From contig JAFTVG010000015.1 in NCBI GenBank assembly GCA_017465885.1, positions 32,027 to 96,026 on the forward strand: 64,000 nucleotides of DNA, given 5' to 3'. The DNA is from Clostridia bacterium. GTDB taxonomy: Bacteria; Bacillota; Clostridia; Oscillospirales; CAG-272. The translations under genes and the position numbers were made by a program. The notes beneath the pieces are model-generated. The model saw only the letters and a list, made by a program, of their open reading frames with translations. It was not told the origin of the DNA and ran no database searches. This document shows, piece by piece, positions 17,046 to 26,677 of the stretch; the first letter of the stretch is position 1; the number at the start of each line of letters is the position of its first letter.

Positions 17046-17873
17046 ATGGAAAAGCCAAAGAAAAGATCAAAGCTGCGGGCGAAATGCGGCGTGATGTATT
17101 ATACCGCCAAAAGGAGAGCCAAATGGCTGACGATGAGCAAAACCTTTGCAAAGGAGCGAAAGAGCGAGCCGCTTCCTTGTCTGCAGTTTACCCACCGCAC
17201 GCCTCTTTTGAGAAAACTCAGAGACGTGGATATGGTCTTACAGTATAACAAGATCACCAATCTGAAGCTTGCGGCAGAAAAGATCAACGGCGTGGTCATC
17301 AAGCCCGGTCAGATCTTCAGCTTTTGGTATCTGGTGGGCAAGACCAGTGCCAAAAAGGGCTACAAGGAAGGGATGATCCTAAAAAGCGGCAAGGTGGACA
17401 AGGGTATCGGCGGCGGAATGTGCCAAATGACCAATCTGATCTATTGGATGACTCTACATACCCCCTTGACGGTAATCGAGCGTCATCGCCACGGCTACGA
17501 CGTCTTTCCCGATTCGGGCAGGACCCAGCCCTTTGCCAGCGGCGCTACCTGCTTTTATCCCCATCTTGACCTGATGATCAGAAACGATACCGATCGCCCT
17601 TATCAGCTGGTGGTGCACGTGGGCGAGGAATTTCTGACAGGTGCCTGGCTTTCCACCCAAGCGCCCGACAGCTATTACGAGATCCACGAGCGTAACCACG
17701 AGATGAGAGCCGAATTCTGGGGTGGATACAGCCGCCATAACGAGCTCTACCGCCAAAAATTCGATATGGAAGGACGCTTTCTTGCAGAGGAATTCATCAC
17801 CGCAAACGATGCGATCATGATGTATCCTCCCTTCCTTGCAGCGGAAAACGATCACACGGCGTACGACAAATAA
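17046..17873 (+). CDS. VanW family protein
   Basis: 275 residues. The VanW signature is clear: VVIKPGQIFSFW, then KGIGGGMCQMTNLIYW and a His-rich ERHRHGYDVFPDSGRT segment, ending in a beta-rich region. VanW proteins occur in some vancomycin-resistance clusters, but most are unrelated to resistance and their activity is unknown; no vanHAX genes are near. It is driven by an exact consensus promoter, so it should be strongly transcribed in growth. There is no signal peptide, suggesting a cytoplasmic or membrane-peripheral location. Confidence 0.92.
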   Translation: MEKPKKRSKLRAKCGVMYYTAKRRAKWLTMSKTFAKERKSEPLPCLQFTHRTPLLRKLRDVDMVLQYNKITNLKLAAEKINGVVIKPGQIFSFWYLVGKTSAKKGYKEGMILKSGKVDKGIGGGMCQMTNLIYWMTLHTPLTVIERHRHGYDVFPDSGRTQPFASGATCFYPHLDLMIRNDTDRPYQLVVHVGEEFLTGAWLSTQAPDSYYEIHERNHEMRAEFWGGYSRHNELYRQKFDMEGRFLAEEFITANDAIMMYPPFLAAENDHTAYDK

Positions 17874-17907
17874 TCTTCAAACGCCTTCAATTTCAAAAAA
17901 CTTCCAC

Positions 17908-17936
17908 AAATAGTTCGGATGATCCTGCCTATACTA
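17908..17936 (+). promoter_or_regulatory. Possible sporulation (sigma G-like) promoter of the SASP gene
   Basis: AAATA (17908-17912), 17-bp gap, then TATACTA (17930-17936) loosely match the forespore sigma G pattern (GMATA / CATNNTA). The gene it precedes belongs to the sigma G class in other spore-formers. No TTGACA-type box fits. Confidence 0.3.
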
Positions 17937-17992
17937 AACACAGAGCGGTGAAGCGCACCGCCGAAGAGCAAGAGCCCTTTGGTGAAGCACGG

Positions 17993-18036
17993 CTTGCCGC
18001 TCGAAATGAAAAACAAATCAAAAAAAGAGCGGCAAG
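17993..18036 (+). repeat. Long hairpin in the SASP leader
   Basis: CTTGCCGCTC (17993-18002) and GAGCGGCAAG (18027-18036) form a perfect 10-bp stem with a 24-nt A-rich loop. A smaller GCGGTG/CACCGC hairpin lies upstream near 17945. These could stabilise or regulate the spore protein mRNA. Confidence 0.5.
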
Positions 18037-18086
18037 ACCGGTTCAAAAGGATATTTTGAGCGTGGCGCCGCGTATAGGAGATAATC

Positions 18087-18278
18087 ATGAGCAAGAATCA
18101 GAAGCTGGTACCCGAAGCAAGAGCGGCACTGGATAAGTTTAAGATGGAAGCGGCAAGCGAAGTGGGCGTAACCCTGAAGCAGGGCTACAACGGCGATCTT
18201 ACCTCCAAGCAGGCAGGTTCTGTTGGCGGTCAGATGGTCAAGAAGATGGTCGAGAAGTACGAAAACGAGATCAAATAA
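18087..18278 (+). CDS. Alpha/beta-type small acid-soluble spore protein
   Basis: 63 residues. It has the family features: VPEARAALDKFKMEAASEVGV, including the region cut by the GPR germination protease, and the C-terminal YNGDLTSKQAGSVGGQMVKKM motif. These proteins coat and protect DNA in the spore and are degraded at germination. It is the best evidence in the window that the organism sporulates. TAGGAG precedes the ATG, and a terminator follows. Confidence 0.95.
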   Translation: MSKNQKLVPEARAALDKFKMEAASEVGVTLKQGYNGDLTSKQAGSVGGQMVKKMVEKYENEIK

Positions 18279-18295
18279 TCTATCCCCCTATTTGT

Positions 18296-18336
18296 GCGGA
18301 GGAGTCACCGTCGGCGGCTCCTCCGCCTTCTCTTTT
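18296..18336 (+). terminator. Terminator of the SASP gene
   Basis: 9-bp stem GCGGAGGAG (18296-18304) / CTCCTCCGC (18318-18326) followed by a pyrimidine-rich CTTCTCTTTT tail. Confidence 0.75.
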
Positions 18337-18352
18337 GCCTGCGGGGCAAGAA

Positions 18353-18400
18353 TGAATATTTGGTGAATATCAATGAATATTCGCTGAATATAGTGAATAC
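18353..18400 (+). promoter_or_regulatory. Phased TGAATA repeats, candidate ArgR-binding array
   Basis: Five copies of TGAATAY begin at 18353, 18364, 18374, 18385 and 18394, that is one per helical turn (11, 10, 11 and 9 bp apart). TGAAT is the half-site of the ARG box recognised by the ArgR/AhrC arginine repressor. The copies are direct repeats, with one (18375-18382, GAATATTC) also palindromic. The array lies about 130 bp before the argG promoter. ArgR binding is inferred. Confidence 0.6.
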
Positions 18401-18527
18401 GAACCAGCACCTTAAAAAAGTCTGTTTTTTCAAAAGCATTCAAAAAATATGTGCAATATACACAAATATATCGGAATATGCTTTGTAAAATTCTACGAAA
18501 TTTGGGGTAAAAAGCGAAAAAAAGGGG

Positions 18528-18556
18528 TTGCAATTTTCATCGAATTGTGGTAATAT
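18528..18556 (+). promoter_or_regulatory. Promoter of the arg operon
   Basis: TTGCAA (18528-18533), 17-bp spacer, TAATAT (18551-18556), about 90 bp before argG. The interval 18337-18527 holds no gene, only AT-rich sequence with the repeat array. Confidence 0.75.
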
Positions 18557-18609
18557 TTATGCATCGCGAAAAGCACCGTTCGACCTTCCGAAAAAGGGTG
18601 GAAAAACGA

Positions 18610-18629
18610 TGAATAAATAATGAATAAAA
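18610..18629 (+). promoter_or_regulatory. Second TGAATA pair in the argG leader, candidate ArgR site
   Basis: TGAATAAAT (18610) and TGAATAAAA (18621) are direct repeats 11 bp apart, just upstream of the argG ribosome site (AGGAGG). With the upstream array they flank the promoter, an arrangement that could support repression by DNA looping by the hexameric ArgR. Confidence 0.55.
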
Positions 18630-18648
18630 TACACAGGAGGATCTGAAA

Positions 18649-19893
18649 ATGATCGTTAGAAAGAATAAAGAGAGCATCAAGAAGGTAGTTTTGGCATACT
18701 CCGGCGGACTTGACACTTCCATCATCATTCCGTGGCTGAAGGAAAACTACAACAACTGCGAGGTCGTTTGCGTTTCGGGCAACGTCGGTCAGGCAAGCGA
18801 GCTGGACGGACTTGAAGAAAAGGCACTGAAGACCGGCGCCTCCAAGCTCTACATCGAGGATCTCACCGAGGAGATGCTCACCGAGTGCGTATTCCCCTGC
18901 GTGCAGGCAGGCGCAAAGTACGAGGGCTACCTGCTGGGTACCGCCTTTGCCCGCCCCATCATTGCAAAGAGAATTGCAGAGATCGCCATCGCAGAGGGCG
19001 CAGACGCCATCTGCCACGGTTGCACCGGTAAGGGTAACGACCAGGTTCGTTTCGAGCTGGCGATCAAGGCGTTTGCTCCCGATATGGCAGTCATCGCTCC
19101 CTGGCGTGAGTGGGACATCCAGTCCCGTGAAGAGGAGATCGAGTACGCCGAAGCGCACAACATCCCCTTAAAGATCAACCGCGAGACCAACTACTCCAAG
19201 GACAAGAACATCTGGCACCTGTCCCACGAGGGTATGGATCTGGAGGATCCCGCAAACGAGCCTCAGTACAGCAAGGAAGGCTTCCTTGAGATGGGCATCT
19301 GCCCCGAGCAGGCTCCCGACAAGCCCACCTACGTGACTATCCACTTTGAAAAGGGTGTTCCCACCGCAGTAAACGGCGAAGAGATGAGCGCAACTGATCT
19401 GGTTCTGGCTTTAAACAAGCTGGGCGGTGAAAACGGCATTGGTCTTTACGACGTGGTTGAAAACAGACTGGTCGGTATGAAGAGCCGCGGCGTATACGAG
19501 ACTCCCGGCGGAGAGATCATCTATAGGGCCCACGAGGTGCTGGAGACCATCTGCATCGACAAGGAAACTCAGCACTACAAGGCGCTTATCGCACAGAAGC
19601 TTGCAGAGCAGGTGTATAACGGTCTGTGGTATTCTCCCTTGACCGAGGCGATCATTTCCTTCGTGAAGACCACTCAGAAGTTCGTGACCGGCGACGTGAC
19701 CTTGAAGCTCTATAAGGGCAACATCATCAACGCAGGCGTCACCTCTCCCTTCTCTCTGTACGATCCCGAGATCGCAACCTTCGACGAGGACGAGGTATAC
19801 GATCAGGCAGATTCGGCAGGCTTCATCAATCTGTTCGGTCTGCCCACCAAGGTCTATGCCCAGATGAAGGCGAAGAACGGCATCAAGGACTGA
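18649..19893 (+). CDS. argG: Argininosuccinate synthase
   Basis: 414 residues. The ATP-pyrophosphatase P-loop AYSGGLDTS lies at 16-24, and [13 protein letters not shown] and the C-terminal helix are present. It joins citrulline and aspartate with ATP to give argininosuccinate. It is the first gene of a seven-gene arginine cluster and has an AGGAGG site. A strong hairpin (19915-19946) separates it from argH. Confidence 0.98.
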   Translation: MIVRKNKESIKKVVLAYSGGLDTSIIIPWLKENYNNCEVVCVSGNVGQASELDGLEEKALKTGASKLYIEDLTEEMLTECVFPCVQAGAKYEGYLLGTAFARPIIAKRIAEIAIAEGADAICHGCTGKGNDQVRFELAIKAFAPDMAVIAPWREWDIQSREEEIEYAEAHNIPLKINRETNYSKDKNIWHLSHEGMDLEDPANEPQYSKEGFLEMGICPEQAPDKPTYVTIHFEKGVPTAVNGEEMSATDLVLALNKLGGENGIGLYDVVENRLVGMKSRGVYETPGGEIIYRAHEVLETICIDKETQHYKALIAQKLAEQVYNGLWYSPLTEAIISFVKTTQKFVTGDVTLKLYKGNIINAGVTSPFSLYDPEIATFDEDEVYDQADSAGFINLFGLPTKVYAQMKAKNGIKD

Positions 19894-19914
19894 GACGAAA
19901 AACTGAAAAACCCG

Positions 19915-19946
19915 TTTGTGCCTGGGGAATTTTCTTCAGGCACAAA
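19915..19946 (+). repeat. Hairpin between argG and argH
   Basis: Perfect 10-bp stem TTTGTGCCTG (19915-19924) / CAGGCACAAA (19937-19946) with a 12-nt loop. There is no T-run after it, so it is not a usual terminator; it may protect the argG message or adjust argH expression. Confidence 0.65.
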
Positions 19947-20003
19947 TGTCGTATTATAAGAAAAGTAAAAAACACCCAAAAAGCGAAAGGATCTTCGTAA
20001 GTT

Positions 20004-21389
20004 ATGGAAAAAATGTGGGCGGGACGCTTTGAAAAGGCGCTGGATAAAAAGGCAGACGACTTTAATTCCTCCATCCGCTTCGACTGTCGGATGTATAAGC
20101 AGGATATAGAAGGGTCGCTTGCGCACGCCGCGATGCTGGAGGCAAAGGGTATTTTAAAAAAGGAGGAGCTTGACGCCATCTGCGGCGGACTTGCCTCCAT
20201 CCTTGAAGATCTTGAAAGCGGCGCTCTGGAATTTGATATGAATGCAGAGGACATCCATATGTTCATCGAGGCAGAGCTGACGGCGCGCATCGGCGATGCA
20301 GGCAAGAGACTGCACACCGCAAGAAGCAGAAACGATCAGGTGGCGGTGGATATCCGCCTTTATTTAAGAGACGTCTGCGCCGAGCTTCGCGCTTTGATCG
20401 TGGAGCTGCTTTGCGCCGTGGTGGACAAGGCGGAGGAATATAAGGATCTGATCATGCCGGGTTACACTCACCTGCAAAGAGCACAGCCCATCACCTTCGG
20501 ACACCACCTGCTTGCCTACGCCAATATGTTTTCCAGGGATATCGGCAGACTTGAGGATGCCGTGGCAAGAATGAACTATTGCCCCCTGGGCTCTTGCGCG
20601 CTGGCAGGCACCACCTACGATACCGACAGAGAAATGACCGCAGAGGCGCTCGGCTTTGACGGCGTGATGGGCAACAGCATCGACGGCGTTTCGGACAGAG
20701 ACTTCTGCCTGGAGCTGCTTTCGGCATTTTCCGTTCTGATGATGCATCTTTCCCGCTTTTCCGAGGAGATCATTCTCTGGTCGTCGTGGGAGTTCAAGTT
20801 CGTGGAGCTTGACGACAGCTACACCACCGGCTCCAGCATTATGCCTCAGAAAAAGAACCCCGATATGGCGGAGCTTGTCAGAGGCAAAACGGGAAGAGTA
20901 TACGGCGATCTGATGGCGCTGTTGACCACCTTGAAGGGTCTGCCTCTTGCCTACAACAAGGATATGCAGGAGGATAAGGAAGCCATCTTTGACGCCGTTG
21001 ACACTGTGAAGATGTGTCTTGAGGTCTTTATCCCCATGATCGCCACCATGAAAGCCATCCCCGAGAATATGTATAAAGCCGCAGGTCAGGGCTTCATTAA
21101 CGCCACGGACCTTGCCGATTATCTGGTCAGAAAGGGAATGCCCTTCAGAAGCGCCTACAAGGTGGTGGGGCAGACGGTGGCTCTGTGCATTAAAAAGGGC
21201 GTTGTGCTTGACGAGCTGGCAATGGACGAGTACAAGGCGCAAAGCGAGCTGTTTGAAGAGGATCTTTATGAGGAGATCTCTTTAGAGACCTGCGTAAAGA
21301 AGCGTATTTCAGAGGGAAGCACCGGACCTGCATCGGTTGAAAAGCAGATCGCTTGCTTTAAAGAGAAGATCAAGGAGTTGAAGGCGTAA
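20004..21389 (+). CDS. argH: Argininosuccinate lyase
   Basis: 461 residues. The fumarase/aspartase-superfamily signature GSSIMPQKKNPD is at 276-287, and HTARSRNDQ, the substrate-binding loop, at 104-112. It cleaves argininosuccinate to arginine and fumarate, the last step of the pathway. AAAGGA precedes the ATG. argC follows after 14 bp. Confidence 0.98.
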   Translation: MEKMWAGRFEKALDKKADDFNSSIRFDCRMYKQDIEGSLAHAAMLEAKGILKKEELDAICGGLASILEDLESGALEFDMNAEDIHMFIEAELTARIGDAGKRLHTARSRNDQVAVDIRLYLRDVCAELRALIVELLCAVVDKAEEYKDLIMPGYTHLQRAQPITFGHHLLAYANMFSRDIGRLEDAVARMNYCPLGSCALAGTTYDTDREMTAEALGFDGVMGNSIDGVSDRDFCLELLSAFSVLMMHLSRFSEEIILWSSWEFKFVELDDSYTTGSSIMPQKKNPDMAELVRGKTGRVYGDLMALLTTLKGLPLAYNKDMQEDKEAIFDAVDTVKMCLEVFIPMIATMKAIPENMYKAAGQGFINATDLADYLVRKGMPFRSAYKVVGQTVALCIKKGVVLDELAMDEYKAQSELFEEDLYEEISLETCVKKRISEGSTGPASVEKQIACFKEKIKELKA

Positions 21390-21403
21390 GCCGATTTGAA
21401 GAA

Positions 21404-22330
21404 ATGAAAAAGGTATTTATCGACGGAAGCGCGGGTACCACCGGGCTTCGCATCAAGGAGCGGCTTTCGGCAAGAACGGATCTGACCCTGCTTACCCTGC
21501 CCGAGGAATTAAGAAAGGATGACGGGGCAAGAAAAGAGAAGCTCAACGAAGCCGATATCGTCTTTCTCTGCCTGCCCGATGCAGAATCCGTCAAGGCAGT
21601 ATCGATGATCGAAAACGAGAATACGGCGGTGCTGGACACCTCCACCGCTCACCGTACTGCACCCGGCTGGGCGTACGGCTTTCCCGAGCTTGGAAAGGAC
21701 TATCTTGAAAAGATCAGAACGGGCAAGCGTATTGCAGTGCCCGGTTGCCACGCCAGCGGATTTATCGCGCTGATCGCCCCCCTCGTGCGGGCGGGCATCA
21801 TTATGCCCGACACCATCCTTTCCTGCACCTCGCTGACAGGCTACAGCGGCGGCGGCAAAAAGATGATCGCACAGTATAACGAGGAGGGCAGAGACTCCCT
21901 TCTTTCCGCTCCCCGAACCTACGGGCTCACCCAGACCCACAAGCATTTAAAGGAAATGAAGGCGCTGTGTCTTCTTGACGAGGAACCCCTCTTTATGCCC
22001 ATCGTTTCGGATTTCTATAGCGGTATGAGCGTGTCCGTGCCACTGCACGATAAGCAGGTGCGGGGTATTCTTTCGGATATCAGAGAGGTCTACGCCTCCC
22101 TTTATAAGGGACCGATCGTTCGTTTTGTGGAGCATAGCGACGAGGAGGGCTTCCTTTCGGCGGGCAAGCTCAGCGGCAAGGACGGCATGGAGATCGCGGT
22201 CTTCGGAAATGAAAGAAGATTTACCTTAAACGCCCGTTATGACAATCTGGGCAAGGGTGCTTCGGGCGCGGCGGTGGAATGCATGAACATTCTGCTGGGT
22301 GTTGACCCCACCACCGGCTTGGAGCTTTAA
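21404..22330 (+). CDS. argC: N-acetyl-gamma-glutamyl-phosphate reductase, short type
   Basis: 308 residues. The Rossmann motif FIDGSAGTTG (5-14) replaces the usual GASGYTG, and the catalytic Cys115 lies in VPGCHASG. This is the shorter ArgC2-like subfamily (about 310 residues) rather than the about 345-residue form. It reduces N-acetylglutamyl phosphate to the semialdehyde with NADPH. The next gene starts 16 bp downstream. Confidence 0.95.
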   Translation: MKKVFIDGSAGTTGLRIKERLSARTDLTLLTLPEELRKDDGARKEKLNEADIVFLCLPDAESVKAVSMIENENTAVLDTSTAHRTAPGWAYGFPELGKDYLEKIRTGKRIAVPGCHASGFIALIAPLVRAGIIMPDTILSCTSLTGYSGGGKKMIAQYNEEGRDSLLSAPRTYGLTQTHKHLKEMKALCLLDEEPLFMPIVSDFYSGMSVSVPLHDKQVRGILSDIREVYASLYKGPIVRFVEHSDEEGFLSAGKLSGKDGMEIAVFGNERRFTLNARYDNLGKGASGAAVECMNILLGVDPTTGLEL

Positions 22331-22346
22331 AAGTGAGGAAATAAGA

Positions 22347-23561
22347 ATGGTGAACTATATTGAAGGCGGCGTTTGCGCCGCAAAGGGCTTTTTGGCGGCG
22401 GGCATCCATTGCGGCATCCGCAAGAACCGCCAAAAGAGGGATCTTGCCCTGATCCTCAGCGAAAAAAAGGCGTCTGCGGCGGCGGTGTATACCACCAACC
22501 TGGTAAAGGGCGCCCCCCTGCAGGTGACCAAGGATCATATTGAGAACGGCTACGCGCAGGCGGTGATCTGCAACAGCGGAAACGCCAATACCTGCAATGC
22601 CGACGGCATCGAGATCGCGGAGAAGATGTGCGATCTGGTGGCAGAAAAGCTGCCCGTTGCGGCAGAGGACGTGGTGGTCGCCTCCACCGGGGTGATCGGT
22701 CAAAGACTTTCCCTTGATCCCATCGCCGCGGGAATGGATGCGCTGGTTGCCGACCTTGGTAATAACGGTGATCACGCGGCAGAGGCCATTATGACCACAG
22801 ATACCGTAAAAAAGGAGGTCGCCGTTTCCTTTCAGGTGGGCGGTGTGACCTGCAAGATCGGCGGTATTGCCAAGGGCTCGGGAATGATCCACCCCAATAT
22901 GGCAACGATGCTGGTCTTCATCACCACCGACTGTGCCATCAGCCCCGCAATGCTTCAAAAGGCACTTTCGGGCGATATCAAAAGTACCTTTAATATGGTC
23001 AGCGTGGACGGTGACACCTCCACCAACGATATGGTCACCGTGCTGGCAAACGGTATGGCGGGCAACCCCGAGATCGTTTCGGAGGGAGCGGACTTTGAGG
23101 AGTTCATGAAGGCGCTCAACGGCGTGACCGTGGCGCTTTGCAGAATGATCGCAGGCGACGGCGAGGGAGCTACAAAGCTTCTTGAATGTGCCGTCAGCGG
23201 AGCAAAGGACATTGAGACGGCAAGAACGGTTGCAAAGAGCGTGATCTGCTCTTCGCTTTTGAAGGCGGCAATGTTCGGAGCAGATGCCAACTGGGGCAGA
23301 GTCCTTTGCGCCATCGGCTACAGCGGTGCGAAGGTGGACGTCAACAAGATCGACGTGGACTTCCGCTCAAAAGCAGGCACCGTTTCGGTGTGCAGAGGGG
23401 GCGCAGGCATCGACTTTTCCGAGGAGATCGCCAAGAAGGTGCTTTCCGAAAAGGAGATCGAGATCCTGGTGGCTTTAAACGACGGCGATTGCTCCTCCAC
23501 AGCGTGGGGATGCGATCTGACCTATGAATACGTAAAGATCAACGGCGATTACAGAACCTGA
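22347..23561 (+). CDS. argJ: Bifunctional ornithine acetyltransferase / N-acetylglutamate synthase
   Basis: 404 residues from ATG 22347, which has GAGG eight bases upstream; the frame is open further upstream into argC but without a ribosome site. The self-cleavage site is in GMIHPNMATML, with Thr187 as the new N-terminal nucleophile of the beta chain. It recycles the acetyl group from N-acetylornithine to glutamate, which explains why no argE is present. Whether it also uses acetyl-CoA to make acetylglutamate cannot be read from sequence, but no argA is seen here. Confidence 0.96.
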   Translation: MVNYIEGGVCAAKGFLAAGIHCGIRKNRQKRDLALILSEKKASAAAVYTTNLVKGAPLQVTKDHIENGYAQAVICNSGNANTCNADGIEIAEKMCDLVAEKLPVAAEDVVVASTGVIGQRLSLDPIAAGMDALVADLGNNGDHAAEAIMTTDTVKKEVAVSFQVGGVTCKIGGIAKGSGMIHPNMATMLVFITTDCAISPAMLQKALSGDIKSTFNMVSVDGDTSTNDMVTVLANGMAGNPEIVSEGADFEEFMKALNGVTVALCRMIAGDGEGATKLLECAVSGAKDIETARTVAKSVICSSLLKAAMFGADANWGRVLCAIGYSGAKVDVNKIDVDFRSKAGTVSVCRGGAGIDFSEEIAKKVLSEKEIEILVALNDGDCSSTAWGCDLTYEYVKINGDYRT

Positions 23562-23578
23562 GAAGGGGGATAAAGAAA

Positions 23579-24451
23579 ATGACCGATATGTTTACCAATG
23601 CCCAAAGAGCAAAGGTGCTGACCCAAGCCCTTCCTTACATTAAAAGATACGTGGGCAAGACCGTGGTGGTCAAATACGGCGGAAACGCCATGGTGGACGA
23701 GACCTTGAAGCAGCAGGTGATGGAGGACATCGCCCTTTTGTGGCTCATCGGCGTGAAGGTGGTGCTCATCCACGGCGGCGGCCCCGAGATCAGCGATATG
23801 ATGAAGCGGCTTGGCAAAAAGCCCGAGTTCATCAACGGTCTGCGGGTCACCGATAAGGAAACGGTGGACATCGTGCAGATGGTGCTGGCAGGAAAGGTGA
23901 ATAAGAGCCTGGTGACCCTTTTACAGATGAAGGGTGGCCACGCCGTGGGCGTTTCGGGTATGGACGGCGGCATCATCGAGGCAAAGATCAAGGACGAGCG
24001 CCTTGGGTTTGTGGGAGAGATCACCAAGGTCAGAGCCAAGCCCATCAACGACCTGCTTGAAAAGAACTACATCCCCGTGGTATCCACCGTGGCAAGCGAC
24101 CACGACGGAAACGTGTATAACATCAACGGCGACACCGCCGCGGCGTATATCGCAGGAGCGCTGGAGGCTGAAAGACTGATCATGATGACCGATGTGGCAG
24201 GCATTTTAAGGGATGTAAACGATCCCTCCTCGCTGATCACCGGCATCACCGTCAACGAGGCAAAGACCCTTTACGATGAGGGCGTGATCTCGGGTGGAAT
24301 GATCCCCAAGGTGGATTGCTGCATCGAGGCAATTTCAGCGGGCGTAAAGGACGTAACCATTATGGACGGAAGAATTCCCCACGCCATCCTGATGGAGCTG
24401 CTGACCAACGAAGGCGCAGGTACCATGATCGTGGGAGATCGGACGGAATAA
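23579..24451 (+). CDS. argB: N-acetylglutamate kinase
   Basis: 290 residues of the amino-acid-kinase fold. VVVKYGGNAM (29-38) binds the phosphates, and VLIHGGGPEIS and the C-terminal GGMIPKV segment are typical. An N-terminal helix of about 25 residues before the kinase core is the type found in arginine-sensitive, hexameric enzymes, so feedback inhibition is plausible. argD begins one base after the stop codon. Confidence 0.97.
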   Translation: MTDMFTNAQRAKVLTQALPYIKRYVGKTVVVKYGGNAMVDETLKQQVMEDIALLWLIGVKVVLIHGGGPEISDMMKRLGKKPEFINGLRVTDKETVDIVQMVLAGKVNKSLVTLLQMKGGHAVGVSGMDGGIIEAKIKDERLGFVGEITKVRAKPINDLLEKNYIPVVSTVASDHDGNVYNINGDTAAAYIAGALEAERLIMMTDVAGILRDVNDPSSLITGITVNEAKTLYDEGVISGGMIPKVDCCIEAISAGVKDVTIMDGRIPHAILMELLTNEGAGTMIVGDRTE

Positions 24452-24452
24452 A

Positions 24453-25637
24453 ATGAGCGAGATCAAAAAACAAGATCAACAGTATATTGCAAATACCTAC
24501 GCCCGCTTCCCCTTACAGCTGGTAAACGGCATGGGGGCAGAGGCGTTTGACGAGCAGGGCAACCGCTATATCGATATGGGGTCGGGCATCGGCGTGACCT
24601 CCTTCGGCTACTGCGATCCCGCGTGGATCACGGCGGTGGCAAACCAGCTCTCCACCCTCCAGCACACCTCTAATCTCTACTATACCGAGCCCTGCGTCAA
24701 GCTGGCAAAGCTTCTTTGTGAAAGGACGGGGGCAGGGAAGGTCTTCTTTTCCAATTCGGGTGCAGAGGCAAACGAGTGTGCCATCAAGGTGGCAAGAAAG
24801 TATATGGCGGAAAAGAAGGGTGAGGACTGCTATACCATTATCACCCTTGAAAACAGCTTCCACGGCAGAACCATCACCACCCTTGCCGCAACGGGGCAGG
24901 AGGTCTTTCATAAGACCTTCAAGCCGCTGACCGACGGCTTTATGCACCTGCCTGCAAACGATCTTGAAGCGGTGAAGACGGCACTGTCTCAAAAAAAGAT
25001 CGCCGCCGTGATGATCGAGTGCGTGCAGGGCGAGGGAGGGGTGCTTCCCCTTGACCCCGACTACGTAAAGGCGCTTGCCGCCCTTTTGAAGGAGCAGGAG
25101 GTGCTGCTCATCGTGGACGAGGTGCAGACGGGCAACGGCAGAACGGGCAAGCTTTACGCTTATATGCACTACGGCATCACCCCCGATATCGTTTCTACCG
25201 CCAAGGGTCTTGGCGGCGGACTGCCTATCGGTGCCACCCTGCTTTACGGCGAGGTGCAAAACACCCTCCACTTCGGCGACCACGGCTCCACCTACGGCGG
25301 AAATCCCGTTTGCTGTGCGGGGGCGTACAGCGTCATCGAGCGGTTGGACGAGGACTTTCTCAAGGAGGTGCAGGAGAAGAGCGACTTCGTTTTTGAAAGC
25401 CTGAAGGGTGCAAAGGGTATCAAGTCGGTAAACGGACTTGGGCTGATGATCGGCATCGAAACGGCGGCTCCTGCCAAGGAGATCCTGCTTGAATGTATGG
25501 CAAGAGGGGTGCTTTGCCTGACGGCAAAGACCAAGCTTCGTCTGTTACCCCCTCTGAACATCACCACCGAACAGTTAAGCGAGGCACTTGACGTGATCAA
25601 GGCAGTCGCCGCAGAAAAGGAGGAGCGCAATGCTTAA
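24453..25637 (+). CDS. argD: Acetylornithine aminotransferase
   Basis: 394 residues, class-III PLP enzyme. DEVQTG (222-227) contacts the cofactor and Lys251 in STAKGLGGG forms the Schiff base; SGAEANE (102-108) is also present. It converts N-acetylglutamate semialdehyde to N-acetylornithine. It is tightly coupled to argB (1-bp gap) and overlaps argF by 8 bp. Confidence 0.97.
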   Translation: MSEIKKQDQQYIANTYARFPLQLVNGMGAEAFDEQGNRYIDMGSGIGVTSFGYCDPAWITAVANQLSTLQHTSNLYYTEPCVKLAKLLCERTGAGKVFFSNSGAEANECAIKVARKYMAEKKGEDCYTIITLENSFHGRTITTLAATGQEVFHKTFKPLTDGFMHLPANDLEAVKTALSQKKIAAVMIECVQGEGGVLPLDPDYVKALAALLKEQEVLLIVDEVQTGNGRTGKLYAYMHYGITPDIVSTAKGLGGGLPIGATLLYGEVQNTLHFGDHGSTYGGNPVCCAGAYSVIERLDEDFLKEVQEKSDFVFESLKGAKGIKSVNGLGLMIGIETAAPAKEILLECMARGVLCLTAKTKLRLLPPLNITTEQLSEALDVIKAVAAEKEERNA

Positions 25638-26631
25638 GGGAAGAAGCTTTTTAACCTTACTTGATTATACCCCCGAGGAGATCGGATATCTCATCGATCT
25701 TGCCGCCAAGCTGAAGGCGGAAAAGAAGCAGGGCATTGCCCACAGACATTGCGCGGGCAAGAATATTGCGCTGGTATTTGAAAAGACCAGCACCCGCACC
25801 CGTTGCGCCTTTGAGGTGGCGGCGGCGGATCTTGGAATGCATCCCGTCTATCTTGACCCCAAAAGCTCCCAGATCGGCAAAAAGGAGAGCATCGCAGACA
25901 CCGCAAGAGTGCTTGGCAGAATGTTTGACGGCATCGAATACAGAGGCTTTGGTCAGGAGATCGTGGAAAAGCTGGCAAAGTACGCGGACGTGCCCGTGTG
26001 GAACGGACTGACCAACGAATTTCACCCCACCCAGATCCTTGCAGACTTTCTGACCATCAAGGAGCATTTCGGCAAGCTCAAGGGCATCAATTTCGTCTAT
26101 ATGGGCGACGCCCGCTACAATATGGGCAATTCCTTAATGGTGGGCTGTGCCAAGATGGGTCTCAATTTCACCGCCTGCGCCCCCGAAGGATATTTCCCCG
26201 ATAAGGCGTTGATCGCAAAGTGCCAGGAGGCGGCAAAGGAAAGCGGTGCCACCCTTTCTTTTGAAAGCGATCCCGAAAAGGCTTTAAAAAATGCCGACGT
26301 GGTGTATACCGACGTTTGGGTGTCCATGGGCGAGCCGGACGAGGTGTGGAAGGAGCGCATCGACGCCCTGCTTCCTTACCGGGTCAACAGCTGTATGATG
26401 GCTCTTGCCGATGAAAACGCCGTCTTTATGCACTGCCTGCCCGCATACCACAACGACGAGACCGAGGTGGGCAAGAGCGTGGGCGAAAAGTTCGGACTTT
26501 CCGCCTTGGAGGTCACCGAGGAGGTCTTCGAGGGACCTCAGTCCATCGTCTTTGACGAGGCAGAAAACAGAATGCACACCATCAAAGCCGTCATGGCGGC
26601 AACGCTGGTGGATGCGGAAAAACTGATTTAA
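25630..26631 (+). CDS. argF: Ornithine carbamoyltransferase
   Basis: 333 residues. The carbamoyl-phosphate site STRTR is at 54-58, HPTQ at 132-135, and HCLP (268-271), which distinguishes ornithine from aspartate transcarbamoylases, is intact. It makes citrulline. The start codon lies inside argD. A bidirectional terminator closes the operon. No carAB genes are in the window, so carbamoyl phosphate must come from elsewhere. Confidence 0.98.
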   Translation: MLKGRSFLTLLDYTPEEIGYLIDLAAKLKAEKKQGIAHRHCAGKNIALVFEKTSTRTRCAFEVAAADLGMHPVYLDPKSSQIGKKESIADTARVLGRMFDGIEYRGFGQEIVEKLAKYADVPVWNGLTNEFHPTQILADFLTIKEHFGKLKGINFVYMGDARYNMGNSLMVGCAKMGLNFTACAPEGYFPDKALIAKCQEAAKESGATLSFESDPEKALKNADVVYTDVWVSMGEPDEVWKERIDALLPYRVNSCMMALADENAVFMHCLPAYHNDETEVGKSVGEKFGLSALEVTEEVFEGPQSIVFDEAENRMHTIKAVMAATLVDAEKLI

Positions 26632-26674
26632 TAAAAAAAGCATCGCAATTTTGGAATTGCGATGCTTTTTTTTT
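26632..26674. terminator. Bidirectional terminator between argF and the BlaR1-like gene
   Basis: 12-bp perfect stem AGCATCGCAATT (26639-26650) / AATTGCGATGCT (26655-26666), preceded by a run of A and followed by a run of T, so it can serve both converging operons. Confidence 0.92.
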
Positions 26675-26677
26675 GCT

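Noticed and set aside
17046..17873. Vancomycin-resistance locus
   Set aside because: A VanW-family gene alone is not evidence of resistance; no vanHAX, vanY or vanRS genes are present.
18560..18648. Riboswitch or T-box in the argG leader
   Set aside because: The leader is only about 90 nt and has no T-box sequence, specifier stem or terminator/antiterminator pair.
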